From: Leptobrachium leishanense
Taxonomy: Eukaryota; Chordata; Amphibia; Anura; Megophryidae
Assembly: GCA_009667805.1 (NCBI GenBank)
Contig: CM019067.1
Location: 248,407,721 to 248,471,720, forward strand
Direction of reading: 5' to 3'
DNA: 64,000 nt
Shown here: positions 45,780-54,273 of the stretch, piece after piece
How positions within the stretch are numbered: the first letter of the stretch is position 1
Layout: each line of letters begins with the position of its first letter
Notes under the pieces: generated by a model
Told to the model about the DNA's origin: nothing
The model's input: the letters and a program-made list of their open reading frames with translations, nothing else
Databases searched by the model: none
Position numbers and translations under genes: made by a program

Positions 45780-46200
45780 GCTCCTGGACAATGTCATCCC
45801 TGTATTCCATGGTGCATGAAATTAGGATACATCTAGAATTTTATTTCAAAATATTTGCTGCTCACCAAACATCTAATTTAAAGCGATACAGAGTAAATAA
45901 ATACTCTTTCCACTATACTTTAAAAAATAAAATGAAAAATAAAATACAAAAACATAAAAGATGTATAAAAGAATATTCAAAACTAAAAGTAACCCTGAAA
46001 TGTAAAGCTAAGGTTTGATTTGAAAAATGATTATTTTTCCTAGTTTCAAGAAGAAAATTTGATCCCTGAGTAGTAACCCAATATCATGAAGATCTTTCCT
46101 AGATATTGTTTGCTGAGGAATATAACTGATCTTTGTAATATAGGATAAGGAAGGTCAGCCAAAATGACTAAAGTATTGTAACAGTTAAGGGAAAAAAATC
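45780..46200. other. no feature recognised
   Basis: AT-rich sequence; the open frame at 45791-46018 is Lys-rich AT-driven translation rather than a gene. Confidence 0.45.
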
Positions 46201-46204
46201 ATGT

Positions 46205-47450
46205 TTAACCCTTTCGCTGCTGAGGCTTATCCCGCCCCTATGCTGAGGTCATTTTTACCTGTTTTGCGCATCATGTTTAAACGTGTTTTGAAGGCTTATT
46301 TTAGTATATGACCCAGACATATTATATATCGTTCTTTCCGTCAGACTCGGTAGATTCATAATATGTCATTATTATATGTATACGTTATGTCATGTCTGTA
46401 TATTATAACAAAAAATGCAATAAAATATGTATTTTCAATAATTTACAATGTGTAAAGTGTTTTTTTCCACATTTTAACATGCGAGCAATTGCGGTTATAT
46501 TTTGTATGGGGTGCGCTTGTTAAAAAAATTAGAGATGGGGTCTCGTTACATTTTTTTTTGGGGAAAATGACACTATTTTTAACAAACGCACCGCATTCAA
46601 AAATCGTTAGTGCAGCATCATTGTTCACATTATAATTGAAATGGGAACAATATTGCTGCATTAACAAACCCAAAAAAATAAAAAAAAAGTGTTTAATTTT
46701 TTTTTTTAAATTTTTTTTTTAATTTTTTTTATTTTTATTTTTCATTTTTTTTTTTTTTTAACAAAATTTTTCACTGTAGTGTTCGGTATCGTTGGAACGG
46801 CCATGCTCTGGCCGATCCAACGATACCAAAATTTAACCCCTAGCTGCCACGGATCGGGAGATAGGGAGTTCATTGGAACTCCCTATCTCCACAGTTGGTG
46901 GCAGTTAGGGGTTAAGTCTAGGACTGGCGTCATCGTGCTATGCACGATGACGCCAGTCCTCTGGGGGAGTTCCCGGAGGCTTGGCCGACATCCAAGATGT
47001 CGGCCAGCTCCGGGAAAGGAACGCGAACCGGCGCTTTTCAGCGCCGATTCGCGATCCAGCTCCCCAGGGGTTAATGCCAGGCATCATTTGGAAGGGCAGG
47101 CTGTTCCCTTCCAAATGATGCCTGGGTTAACCCCCTGTGCGCCGCCGATCGGGAGGGAGAGAGGTCCGAAGGACCTCCCCCCCTCCCTTTCAGGCGCCTC
47201 CTCCGCACATGCGGGGGGGGCGCCTGAATTAGGTGTCATCGCGCCCCCGCGATGACACCTAATTCTGGCGGCTGCTGGTCCGGATGCCGGGCTGACATCC
47301 AGGATGTCAGCCCGCACCGGAGGGGCCAGCGATCGGCCGGAACCCGGCCGAACGCTGACCCCAATGTGAGGACGCGCTCAGCGCGTCCTCAGCACACCAG
47401 CGGGACTGCTGAGGACGCGCTGAGCGCGTCCTCAGCAGCGAAGTGGTTAA
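46205..47450 (-). mobile_element. TTAA-family multi-hairpin MITE, copy D
   Basis: 1246 bp with TTAA at 46205-46208 and 47447-47450, beginning TTAACCCTTTCGCTGCTGAG and ending CTCAGCAGCGAAGTGGTTAA. Opposite orientation to copy C, about 1.6 kb away. It carries the full palindrome set. Confidence 0.9.
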
Positions 47451-47455
47451 ATGAT

Positions 47456-47642
47456 AGTTACATAGGCTGAAAAAAAAGACATAGGTCTATTGAGTTCAAG
47501 CTTTCACACATCACCTACTGCTGTTGATCCAAAAGAAGGCAAAAAACCCAGTCTCAAGCGCTCGCTGAATATGCAACATACTGGGAAAAAAATCCCTTTT
47601 GACCCCAGAATGACCGTCAGATTTCTCCTTGGATCAAACATA
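47456..47642 (-). mobile_element. inverted partial copy of the LINE-like retroposon tail
   Basis: Reverse complement of the 41075-41442 tail: GTTACATAGGCTGAAAAAAA ... CTACTGCTGTTGATCCAAAA ... GACCCCAGAATGACCGTCAG. It directly abuts copy D. Confidence 0.7.
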
Positions 47643-49374
47643 ATACAAAACAACAAGAAGGCACACCAATAGATAAAAAAACATAAATTTTATTGTAAAC
47701 ATAAATAAAAAAATGCACTAATTCAATAAGCACTGAAGTATATATACACTATATTGCCAAAAGTATACGCTCACCCATCCAAATAATCAGAATCAGGTGT
47801 TCGAATCACTTCCATGGCCACAGGTGTGTAAAATCAAGCACCTAGGCATGCAGACTGTTTTTACAAACATTTGTGAAAGAATGGGTCGCTCTCAGGAGCT
47901 CAGTGAATTCCAACGTGGAACTGTGATAGGATGCCACCTGTGCAACAAATCCAGTCGTGAAATTTCCTCGCTCCTAAATATTCCACAGTCAACTGTCAGC
48001 TGTATTATAAGAACGTGGAAGTGTTTGGGAACGACAGCAACTCAGCCACGAAGTGGTAGGCCACGTAAACTGACGGAGCGGGGTCAGCGGATGCTGAGGC
48101 GCATAGTGCGAAGAGGTCGCCAACTTTCTGCAGAGTCAATCGCTACAGACCTCCAAACTTCATGTGGCCTTCAGATTAGCTCAAGAACAGTGCGCAGAGA
48201 GCTTCATGGAATGGGTTTCCATGGCCGAGCAGCTGCATCCAAGCCATACATCACCAAGTGCAATGCAAAGCGTAAGATGCAGTGGTGTAAAGCATGCCGC
48301 CACTGGACTCTAGAGCAGTGGAGACGTGTTCTCTGGAGTGACGAATCGTGCTTCTCCATCTGACAATCTGATGGACGAGTCTGGGTTTGGCGGTTGCCAG
48401 GAGAATAGTACTTGTCTGACTGCATTGTGCAAAGTGTAAAGTTTGGAGGAGGGGGGATTATGGTGTGGGGTTGTTTTTCAGGAGCTGGACTTGGCCCCTT
48501 AGTTCGAGTGAAAGGAACTCGGAATGCTTCAGCATACCAAGATATTTTGGACAATTCCATGCTTCCAACTTTGTGGGAACAGTTTGGAGCTGGCCCCTTC
48601 CTCTTCCAACATGACTGTGCACCAGTGCACAAAGCAAAGTCCATAAAGACATGGATGACAGAGTCTGGTGTGGATGAACTCAGAGCCGTAGTTAGCTCCT
48701 TTTGCACCCGAGGCAAAAACAGAAAATTGTGCCCCCCCCACATAATTTTAAAAAATCAGAGTCCCCGACCAGTGGCGCAGTGCTAAGCTCCTGAATGCTC
48801 CCTGCGACCAGAAGCAGTGGATCGGACCACCCTTTGCGCTGTGGGATGAGAGGCAAGTATGTGATTTGTGGGGGGGTTCCAGCTGGTGCTGACTGATTCT
48901 GCAGAAGCGGCATCAGTTAGCACCAGCGTCTAGCTGTGGGTAACTTTTGTAGCTATGGCGGGATGGTAATTAGTGTTAGGACTTTGTAATCCTAACGCTA
49001 TTTACTCTTTGCGCTCCCCATGTTAAGTATAGGGAGCGCAAAGTACAGTGACCTCGCGCTGAAAAGCACAATCTCCTGGATTTTTTAACCTGTTACCGTT
49101 CGGATTGTAATATGAGGGTCCTGTGCTAGGATGTGATATGGGCAGCATGCAGTAACCTCATTTAACCTAGCACCAACGCTCACATGTGTGAGTGCTAGCG
49201 TTAAGGAGGTGATGGGGCCCTACATATATAGTGCACACACAGTACATGTACAAATACAGTACACATAGAATACATGCATGTATAGCAAAAGAACATTTAG
49301 CATAATATACACCCCCCAGAATAATATACACAACACTGAGCCCCCAGACTATTTTCCCCAGTTCACATGGATAT

Positions 49375-49935
49375 TATTGACCCCAGCTCATATGGGTATA
49401 TATTGCCCCAGTTCACATGGATATGGCCCAGCTCATGGATATTGCCCCCCAGCTCTCATGGATATTGCCCCAGCTCTCATGGATATTGCCCCAGCTCTCA
49501 TGGATAATGCCCCAGCTCTCATGGATAATGCCACAGGTCTCATGGAGTATGCCCCAGGTCTCATGGATAATGCCCCCCCCCAGGTCTCATGGATAATACC
49601 CCCCCAGGTCTCATGGATAATGCCCCAGCTCTCATGGATATGCCCCAGATCTCATGGATTGTGCCCCCAGGTCTCATGGATTGTGCCCCCAGATCTCATG
49701 GATAGTGCCCCCAGGTCTCATGGATAAAGCCCCCAGGTCTCCTGGATATTGCCCCCAGGTCTCCTGGATATTGCCCCCAGGTCTCCTGGATTGTGCCCCC
49801 AGGTCTCATGGATTTTGCCCCCAGGTCTCCTGGATATTGCCCCCAGGTCTCATGGACTGTGCCCCCAGGTCTCATGGATTGTGCCCCCAGGTCTCATGGA
49901 TTGTGCCCCCAGGTCTCCTGGATATTGCCCCAGCT
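49375..49935. repeat. 21-22-bp minisatellite, inverted relative to 36140-36800
   Basis: The first part repeats CATGGATATTGCCCCAGCTC, the reverse complement of the unit at 36140. The later part drifts to CCCCCAGGTCTCATGGATTG with a 22-bp period. Open frames through it are repeat artefacts. Confidence 0.9.
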
Positions 49936-49944
49936 CACCTCTCA

Positions 49945-50268
49945 TTGCCAGCGGCCGCGTGCTTCCTGCTAGAACGGCCGCTGACAGGAAGTGCAGCCGC
50001 TCGCCTGGGATCGATGAAACAGCCTGCTGCGATCTCGCGAGATCGCGGCTGACTGTTAGATCCCAGGCGAGCAGCTGCACTTCCTGTCAGCGGCCATTCA
50101 AGCAGGAAGCAAGCGGCCGCTCGCAATCATTTCGGGCTGGGCGCTTCAAAGCTGTGAAGGGCGCAGCCATGGCTCGAGTCCTGCTGGAAAGCTGCGGGAA
50201 TGCAGGTTCCCGCAACCTGCGTTCCCGCAGCGTTCCCGCAGGACTCGAGCCATGGCTGCGCTCCTTCA
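49945..50268. repeat. two consecutive large palindromes
   Basis: GCGGCCGCGTGCTTCCTGCT ... CGCTCGCCTGGGATC (49949-50012) is mirrored at 50060-50121 by GATCCCAGGCGAGCAGCTGC ... AGCAAGCGGCCGC, with a smaller GATCTCGCGAGATC in the loop. The second pair is GCGCAGCCATGGCTCGAGTC (50161) and GGACTCGAGCCATGGCTGCG (50242), around an inner GCGGGAATGCAGGTTCCCGC-type hairpin. Confidence 0.85.
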
Positions 50269-50591
50269 CAGCTGTGCCCGAGGCACGTGCTTCACTCGCC
50301 TCACCCTTCCTTCGGCCCTGGATGAACTTGACTGGCCTGCACAGAGTCCTGACCTCAACCCGATGGAACACCTTTGGGATGAATTAGAGCGGAGACTGAG
50401 AGCCAGGCCTCGTCCGACGTCAGTGTGTGACCTCACAAATGCGCTTCTGGAAGAATGGTCAAAACACACTCCTAAACCTTGTGGACAGCCTTCCCAGAAG
50501 AGTTGAAGCTGATATAGCTGCAAAGGGTGGACCGACGTCATATTGAACCCTATGGATTAGGAATGGGATGTCACTTAAATTCATATGCGAG

Positions 50592-50954
50592 TCATGGCAG
50601 GTGAGCGAATAAGTTTGGCAATATAGTGTATATACTGTAGTTTGTCTCTAGGTACTGAATTCTTTGATCTCTCAGCATCTGATCTTTGAGCGTTTCCAGT
50701 TCTTCCTCTAGCTCCAGAATTGAGGCATCTTTCTTGTGCAGTTCACTTTTCATCTCCTTGTCTTTCCTCAGGAGTTCCCATTCATGCTTGGTCCTAAGCC
50801 TTATGAATTTGTAGCTTGACTCTAGGTACTGAATTCTTTGATCTCTCTGTATCCGATCTATGAGCGTTTCCAGTTCCTTTTTTGCCGTCCTCTTAGGACA
50901 ACACATGCGGAAGATCTTTAACATTGTTTCTGGACTTGATGTCAAAGTGTACAA
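50592..50954 (-). CDS. coiled-coil protein fragment with an internal duplication
   Basis: A 120-residue minus-strand frame from ATG 50954. It begins with MLKIFRMCCPKRTAKKELET after a short lead. It then contains a charged heptad-like region, KELETLIDRIQRDQRIQYLE (about residues 26-45), and a second similar copy, EELETLKDQMLRDQRIQYLE (about 83-102), so the segment is duplicated. The region between (RTKHEWELLRKDKEMKSELH) is also highly helical. The last ~11 residues are translated from the terminal repeat of the Tc1 element, so the original reading frame was cut off by that insertion. I do not recognise the protein; it could be a host exon or a retroposed fragment. Confidence 0.4.
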   Translation of the reverse strand: MYTLTSSPETMLKIFRMCCPKRTAKKELETLIDRIQRDQRIQYLESSYKFIRLRTKHEWELLRKDKEMKSELHKKDASILELEEELETLKDQMLRDQRIQYLETNYSIYTILPNLFAHLP

Positions 50955-50959
50955 TGTAT

Positions 50960-51720
50960 CGATGTTCCAAATGATGGTATGAAATATACGACCTGTTCAC
51001 AAGATCTGAAATAGCTTTCAGCGTTTTCCACAGTTTGCAAAGTACGTCTCAGTCGCTTCTCTCTTGTAGAATGACTCACCAAGGCCACGCTTGCACACTA
51101 TGATGTCAGCAGGATTCTGATGTCCATACACAGTCATATTACTGCTGGGCTTTGCCTTTAAATATAAGCCTATTAGATGTTGTTTACAAGAAAGCAAACC
51201 TGTTTATTACGATTTTTGTTTGAGCCACTCATTGAGGACGTTTTAATAAACAGTTTTCCTGAGGACATTTTTTTTGTCCACCATTTCCCCCTCCCTTCGC
51301 TGCGTTAACCTGATTGAGATTACCTTTGATTTCACTTTGTCCCACCCCCTTCATTTTTCTGTTTTTTTCTCCCTCCCCAGTTTATTTTTTACTTTGGCGA
51401 TTCACGGGTTACTTCGGGGTGCGCTGACATGATCTAGTGCCCGTATCGGCCACTCTGAGTCCCCGGGCCAAGTGCTAATTTCTCCTCCTGGCCTCCCGCG
51501 ATCCTAAGGACTTGCAGAAATATACCAGGGTGTGGCACCCTTTGTCCCTTTTTCCTCTCCCCCTCCCTCAGTGCCCTCCCCCAGTGTCCTAGACACCTTT
51601 AGCCGACTTTTCGTTATTTGTTGCTTATGCATCGATGAGACCCCCCTATTAGGGGATGTTTATTGCTAATATGTGAATACCATTAGAAGACTTCTTTATT
51701 TGTTTGCATTGCTGTGGTCT
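50960..51720. other. no gene recognised
   Basis: Flank of the provirus. It contains T- and C-rich stretches (51280-51400) and GC-moderate sequence; no coding region or repeat ends I can name. Confidence 0.4.
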
Positions 51721-51724
51721 TTAT

Positions 51725-52407
51725 TGTAACCGGAATCTGACAGGTTCACTTTCAGGACGTCGCCGGACCGGACACAAGCAAGGATTGTCTGAACACGAGT
51801 CTCTTCAGGAAAGGCAAACTTAATTGTGTCGTCACACAAATGCTCACACAGGATTGAATCGCAAAGAGTGAGCCCCGTCTCCCCCCCGACCAGGGGACTT
51901 ATACCCAAAAATACGTAATTAGGTACATCCCAATTAGCCCACCTCCCGATGATACTTTATTCCACCCCACGTGGGTTAATACCTCCCCTCGTTAGTACAA
52001 AGAAATTCCATACATTGGTAATAAATTGGCAAATGTCGTGTTAGTCTGACAGTCTGTGATTTGCTGCTTCACTCGACCTGGGCCGTGCCCACCTCCCTAA
52101 AGACTGTGTTTGTTTGTTCTAGATTAGAGCACGGCCTGGTTTCTACGCTCTCTTTGTTTTACTGCGGGTCTATGTGACCTTGTAGTAACCATTCGTCTTT
52201 CCTGTCTTTCCGTGCCAAGAGCCGGCCGGATTCTTCCTCATTTTATTGCTAGTTCTCCTAATCAACCACATTCCTAAGATTCTATGTAAGCTTCGTTTCT
52301 AATGTCTATGAAAATCTACTCTAGTTATTTGCAAGTGAACCAATATTCTGAACAAGGTGGCCGCTTGGCTCATAATAGCGACCATCTTCCAGCCTGATTC
52401 CACTTCA
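51725..52407 (-). repeat. 3' LTR of the provirus
   Basis: On the minus strand it begins TGAAGTGGAATCAGGCTGGA and ends GATTCCGGTTACA. It has the same U3-R-U5 plan as the 5' LTR, with the TATA-like TATAAG at 51898-51903. The polyadenylation signal is changed: the site equivalent to AATAAA reads AATTAA (51820-51825). This copy may therefore terminate transcripts poorly. Confidence 0.95.
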
Positions 52408-52421
52408 TTCCCCCTTGGCTC
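52408..52421 (-). other. polypurine tract of the provirus
   Basis: On the minus strand, CCAAGGGGGAA lies directly before the 3' LTR start TGAAGTGG, the expected position for priming plus-strand DNA. Confidence 0.8.
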
Positions 52422-52455
52422 AACCCTCAGGTTCTTTTCCTGATGCTTGTAGCCA

Positions 52456-54273
52456 TCACACCCCGCTATTCTGAAACTCCTCATACTTTTGGGGACCCAC
52501 TCCCGTTGGGAACATATCATGTAGAATTATCAGTGGTATCTTTTGTGTTTGTGTGGGCGTCAGTGCTGCCTTGCACAGTGGCCATAGGCATAGCCCTATG
52601 CGGTATATCAGTATCCCTATGATCAAGACCACCACTATCATCAGTATCATGGATCCAATCTGTGAAATAAATTTCAAGATGGATCCGAACCATTCTCCGA
52701 CTGCTCCGAACCCACGGAGTGGATTCCAGCCCTCGGCAGCGATTCTCCTTGCTGCGCCCTGCAACTGTGCTACCTTCTCTTGGTGATCTTGAATTACCTG
52801 GTAATAGTCTGGGACTTCATGTGAGGCGTTCCTAATGAAGGTGCAACATTCATAATGCATTGTCATTTCACACAGTCCATTCAGAGCCGCACTGATTTGC
52901 TCGAGCGCCATTTCATGTATCATCTGCAATTTTCGTATCTCACGCATCTCCAGATTCAGCAGCTGGATATCCATACTAGTCTTATTCAGAATTTCATCCA
53001 TCAAATTGACATAACTATTCAGTCTCACCATCATCTCTCGTCCCCATCCAGTCCATGCTGGCAACCATGACCATATTCGATCCATCTTTCCAAACAACTC
53101 TCTTTTTGGTCTTTCAAACGTCAGTGGGTACCTAGGGTGGAGTTCTGTGTCTGTATTAGTGTCTTCTCCCCTTACTCTCTGGATTGGGACCAACTTGGCC
53201 AAATAACACATCCCCGTTATTGTTGGTGGCACCCATGTGTAACACACTTTCCCACAACACACCTGGTACCCCCCTTCTAACATGAATGGAGACAAATGTA
53301 GTGTTCCCTTCGCTACTTCTATCATCAGTCGTCTCATTCGTCTTGTCGTATCCAGAACACCTTGCTTTCCATCAGTCACTTCTGCAATCACTGCCTCCTG
53401 TTCACTCGTGAGCTTTCTACATTGTATATATAGAAAATTTGCCTGCTCTTTTGTATCAATTGTGTAAATGTATGATGTCCAGTTAAACTTGCTTGAGTAA
53501 CACCCGCCATCCTCCTTATGTGTGTCTTTATCTGGCCCTATTTGAAAACACCACTCTGGGGGGTATACATGCCCTATTATAGGGTATCCAGGACCGTATA
53601 CTTCTGGTGCTTGCCTGGGTGCATCAAAAGAGTGTATTGTGACATTCCCTGATGCAAACATACTCAGATTCATTGGAACAGAAGCGAATGGAACATGGAT
53701 TGTCTCTGGGTGCATCCTGCTACACACCCAGCACGCAGTTTGCCCAGACTTTTTGGCATAGTCATATTTGAATTGCACAAGTAAATGTCCTCTTGGCAAA
53801 ATCTCAGATGTCGCTTCTCGTTTCTGTCTCCACATGGTACGGTTTTCCATCACCGGGTGTGTACCATTCCAGATATGGGAAATATCCACTTTCCCAGCGG
53901 TACTTGGACAATTGGGGCATGCTCCACGTGAGAGTCCATAAATCAGATTAGCAAAATACAAGATCAGTATCACAAATGCCCCGAGTGTCAAAATCCCTTG
54001 GGCAATTCTTTTTGCGGTCACATAAACCCAATCCCTCCCCACCGGAATTGCAAAAGTAAGAACCACTTCCGGATGATCAAGGGTGGGGGCCGAGCCCCTA
54101 AAAAACACCCTTTGGGTATCCCCCGTTGGTGGGTGGTCAGGACCTGTGCCCATCAAAACACCCACTTGTGGAACCTCTTGGTTGTCTGGGTTTGGATCAT
54201 TTAGGTGCTCATGGCTGTGGTCTTTGTCAGCTTCAGCCTCAGTGGATTGGTCTCGTTGGTGATGACCTTCCAT
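52456..54273 (-). CDS. env: retroviral envelope glycoprotein (605 residues, open)
   Basis: Env mediates attachment and membrane fusion. The frame is intact from ATG 54273. Residues 1-92 are hydrophilic and residues about 93-114 form a membrane segment; a furin-type RQKR follows at 149-152. That gives a long cleavable leader instead of a short signal peptide. The surface part has CWVC at 181-184, the disulphide-exchange motif of gammaretroviral surface subunits, and several N-X-S/T sites. RPKR at 388-391 is the likely surface/transmembrane cleavage site; what follows is Trp-rich (WSWLPAWTGWG) rather than a classic hydrophobic fusion peptide. The transmembrane part has C-X7-CC at 468-477, close to the C-X6-CC of gammaretroviruses, and an anchor at about 541-561. 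The start overlaps the end of pol, as in gammaretroviruses. Confidence 0.92.
   Translation of the reverse strand: MEGHHQRDQSTEAEADKDHSHEHLNDPNPDNQEVPQVGVLMGTGPDHPPTGDTQRVFFRGSAPTLDHPEVVLTFAIPVGRDWVYVTAKRIAQGILTLGAFVILILYFANLIYGLSRGACPNCPSTAGKVDISHIWNGTHPVMENRTMWRQKREATSEILPRGHLLVQFKYDYAKKSGQTACWVCSRMHPETIHVPFASVPMNLSMFASGNVTIHSFDAPRQAPEVYGPGYPIIGHVYPPEWCFQIGPDKDTHKEDGGCYSSKFNWTSYIYTIDTKEQANFLYIQCRKLTSEQEAVIAEVTDGKQGVLDTTRRMRRLMIEVAKGTLHLSPFMLEGGYQVCCGKVCYTWVPPTITGMCYLAKLVPIQRVRGEDTNTDTELHPRYPLTFERPKRELFGKMDRIWSWLPAWTGWGREMMVRLNSYVNLMDEILNKTSMDIQLLNLEMREIRKLQMIHEMALEQISAALNGLCEMTMHYECCTFIRNASHEVPDYYQVIQDHQEKVAQLQGAARRIAAEGWNPLRGFGAVGEWFGSILKFISQIGSMILMIVVVLIIGILIYRIGLCLWPLCKAALTPTQTQKIPLIILHDMFPTGVGPQKYEEFQNSGV

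Larger units (their letters stand above)
48681..50320. mobile_element. hAT non-autonomous element inside the Tc1 transposase
   Basis: The ends CAGAGCCGTAGTTAGCTCCT and ACCCTTCCTTCGGCCCTG are hAT-like inverted termini. The 8-bp duplication GATGAACT is exact (48673-48680, 50321-50328). Inside are a fragment of the 18722-type MITE (48890-49215), an array of 21-22-bp units (49375-49935) and two large palindromes (49945-50125, 50155-50268). No transposase. Confidence 0.92.
47881..50503 (+). pseudogene. Tc1 transposase pseudogene, split by a hAT insertion
   Basis: The protein starts MGRSQELSEFQRG (ATG 47881). An N-terminal paired-like helix-turn-helix DNA-binding region (REISSLLNIPQSTVSCIIRT, then RPRKLTERGQR) is followed by the DDE domain: first D in WSDESCF (about 48340), second D in [10 protein letters not shown] (about 48607), and the terminal E in NPMEHLWDELERR (about 50357). 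The frame is continuous except for TGA at 48361 and TAG at 48406. It is cut right after the codons for VDE by the element at 48681 and resumes at about 50329 with DWPAQSPDLNPM. The usual length is about 340 residues, and the joined lengths fit. Confidence 0.9.
47747..50628 (+). mobile_element. Tc1/mariner element interrupted by a hAT element
   Basis: The terminal inverted repeats CACTATATTGCCAAAAGTAT (left) and TTTGGCAATATAGTG (right, with GGTGAGCGAATAAG inside) are bordered by TA at 47745-47746 and 50629-50630. Removing the 1640-bp insertion leaves an element of about 1.24 kb, normal for Tc1. The transposase has two in-frame stops and the insertion, so it is inactive. Confidence 0.92.

Noticed and set aside
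47797..47880. Upstream start of the Tc1 transposase at 47797
   Set aside because: The first 28 codons match no transposase sequence; the conserved start MGRSQELSEF is at 47881.
49278..50052. Open frames with SWIVPPGLMD-type repeats
   Set aside because: These translate the inverted 21-22-bp minisatellite inside a hAT element.
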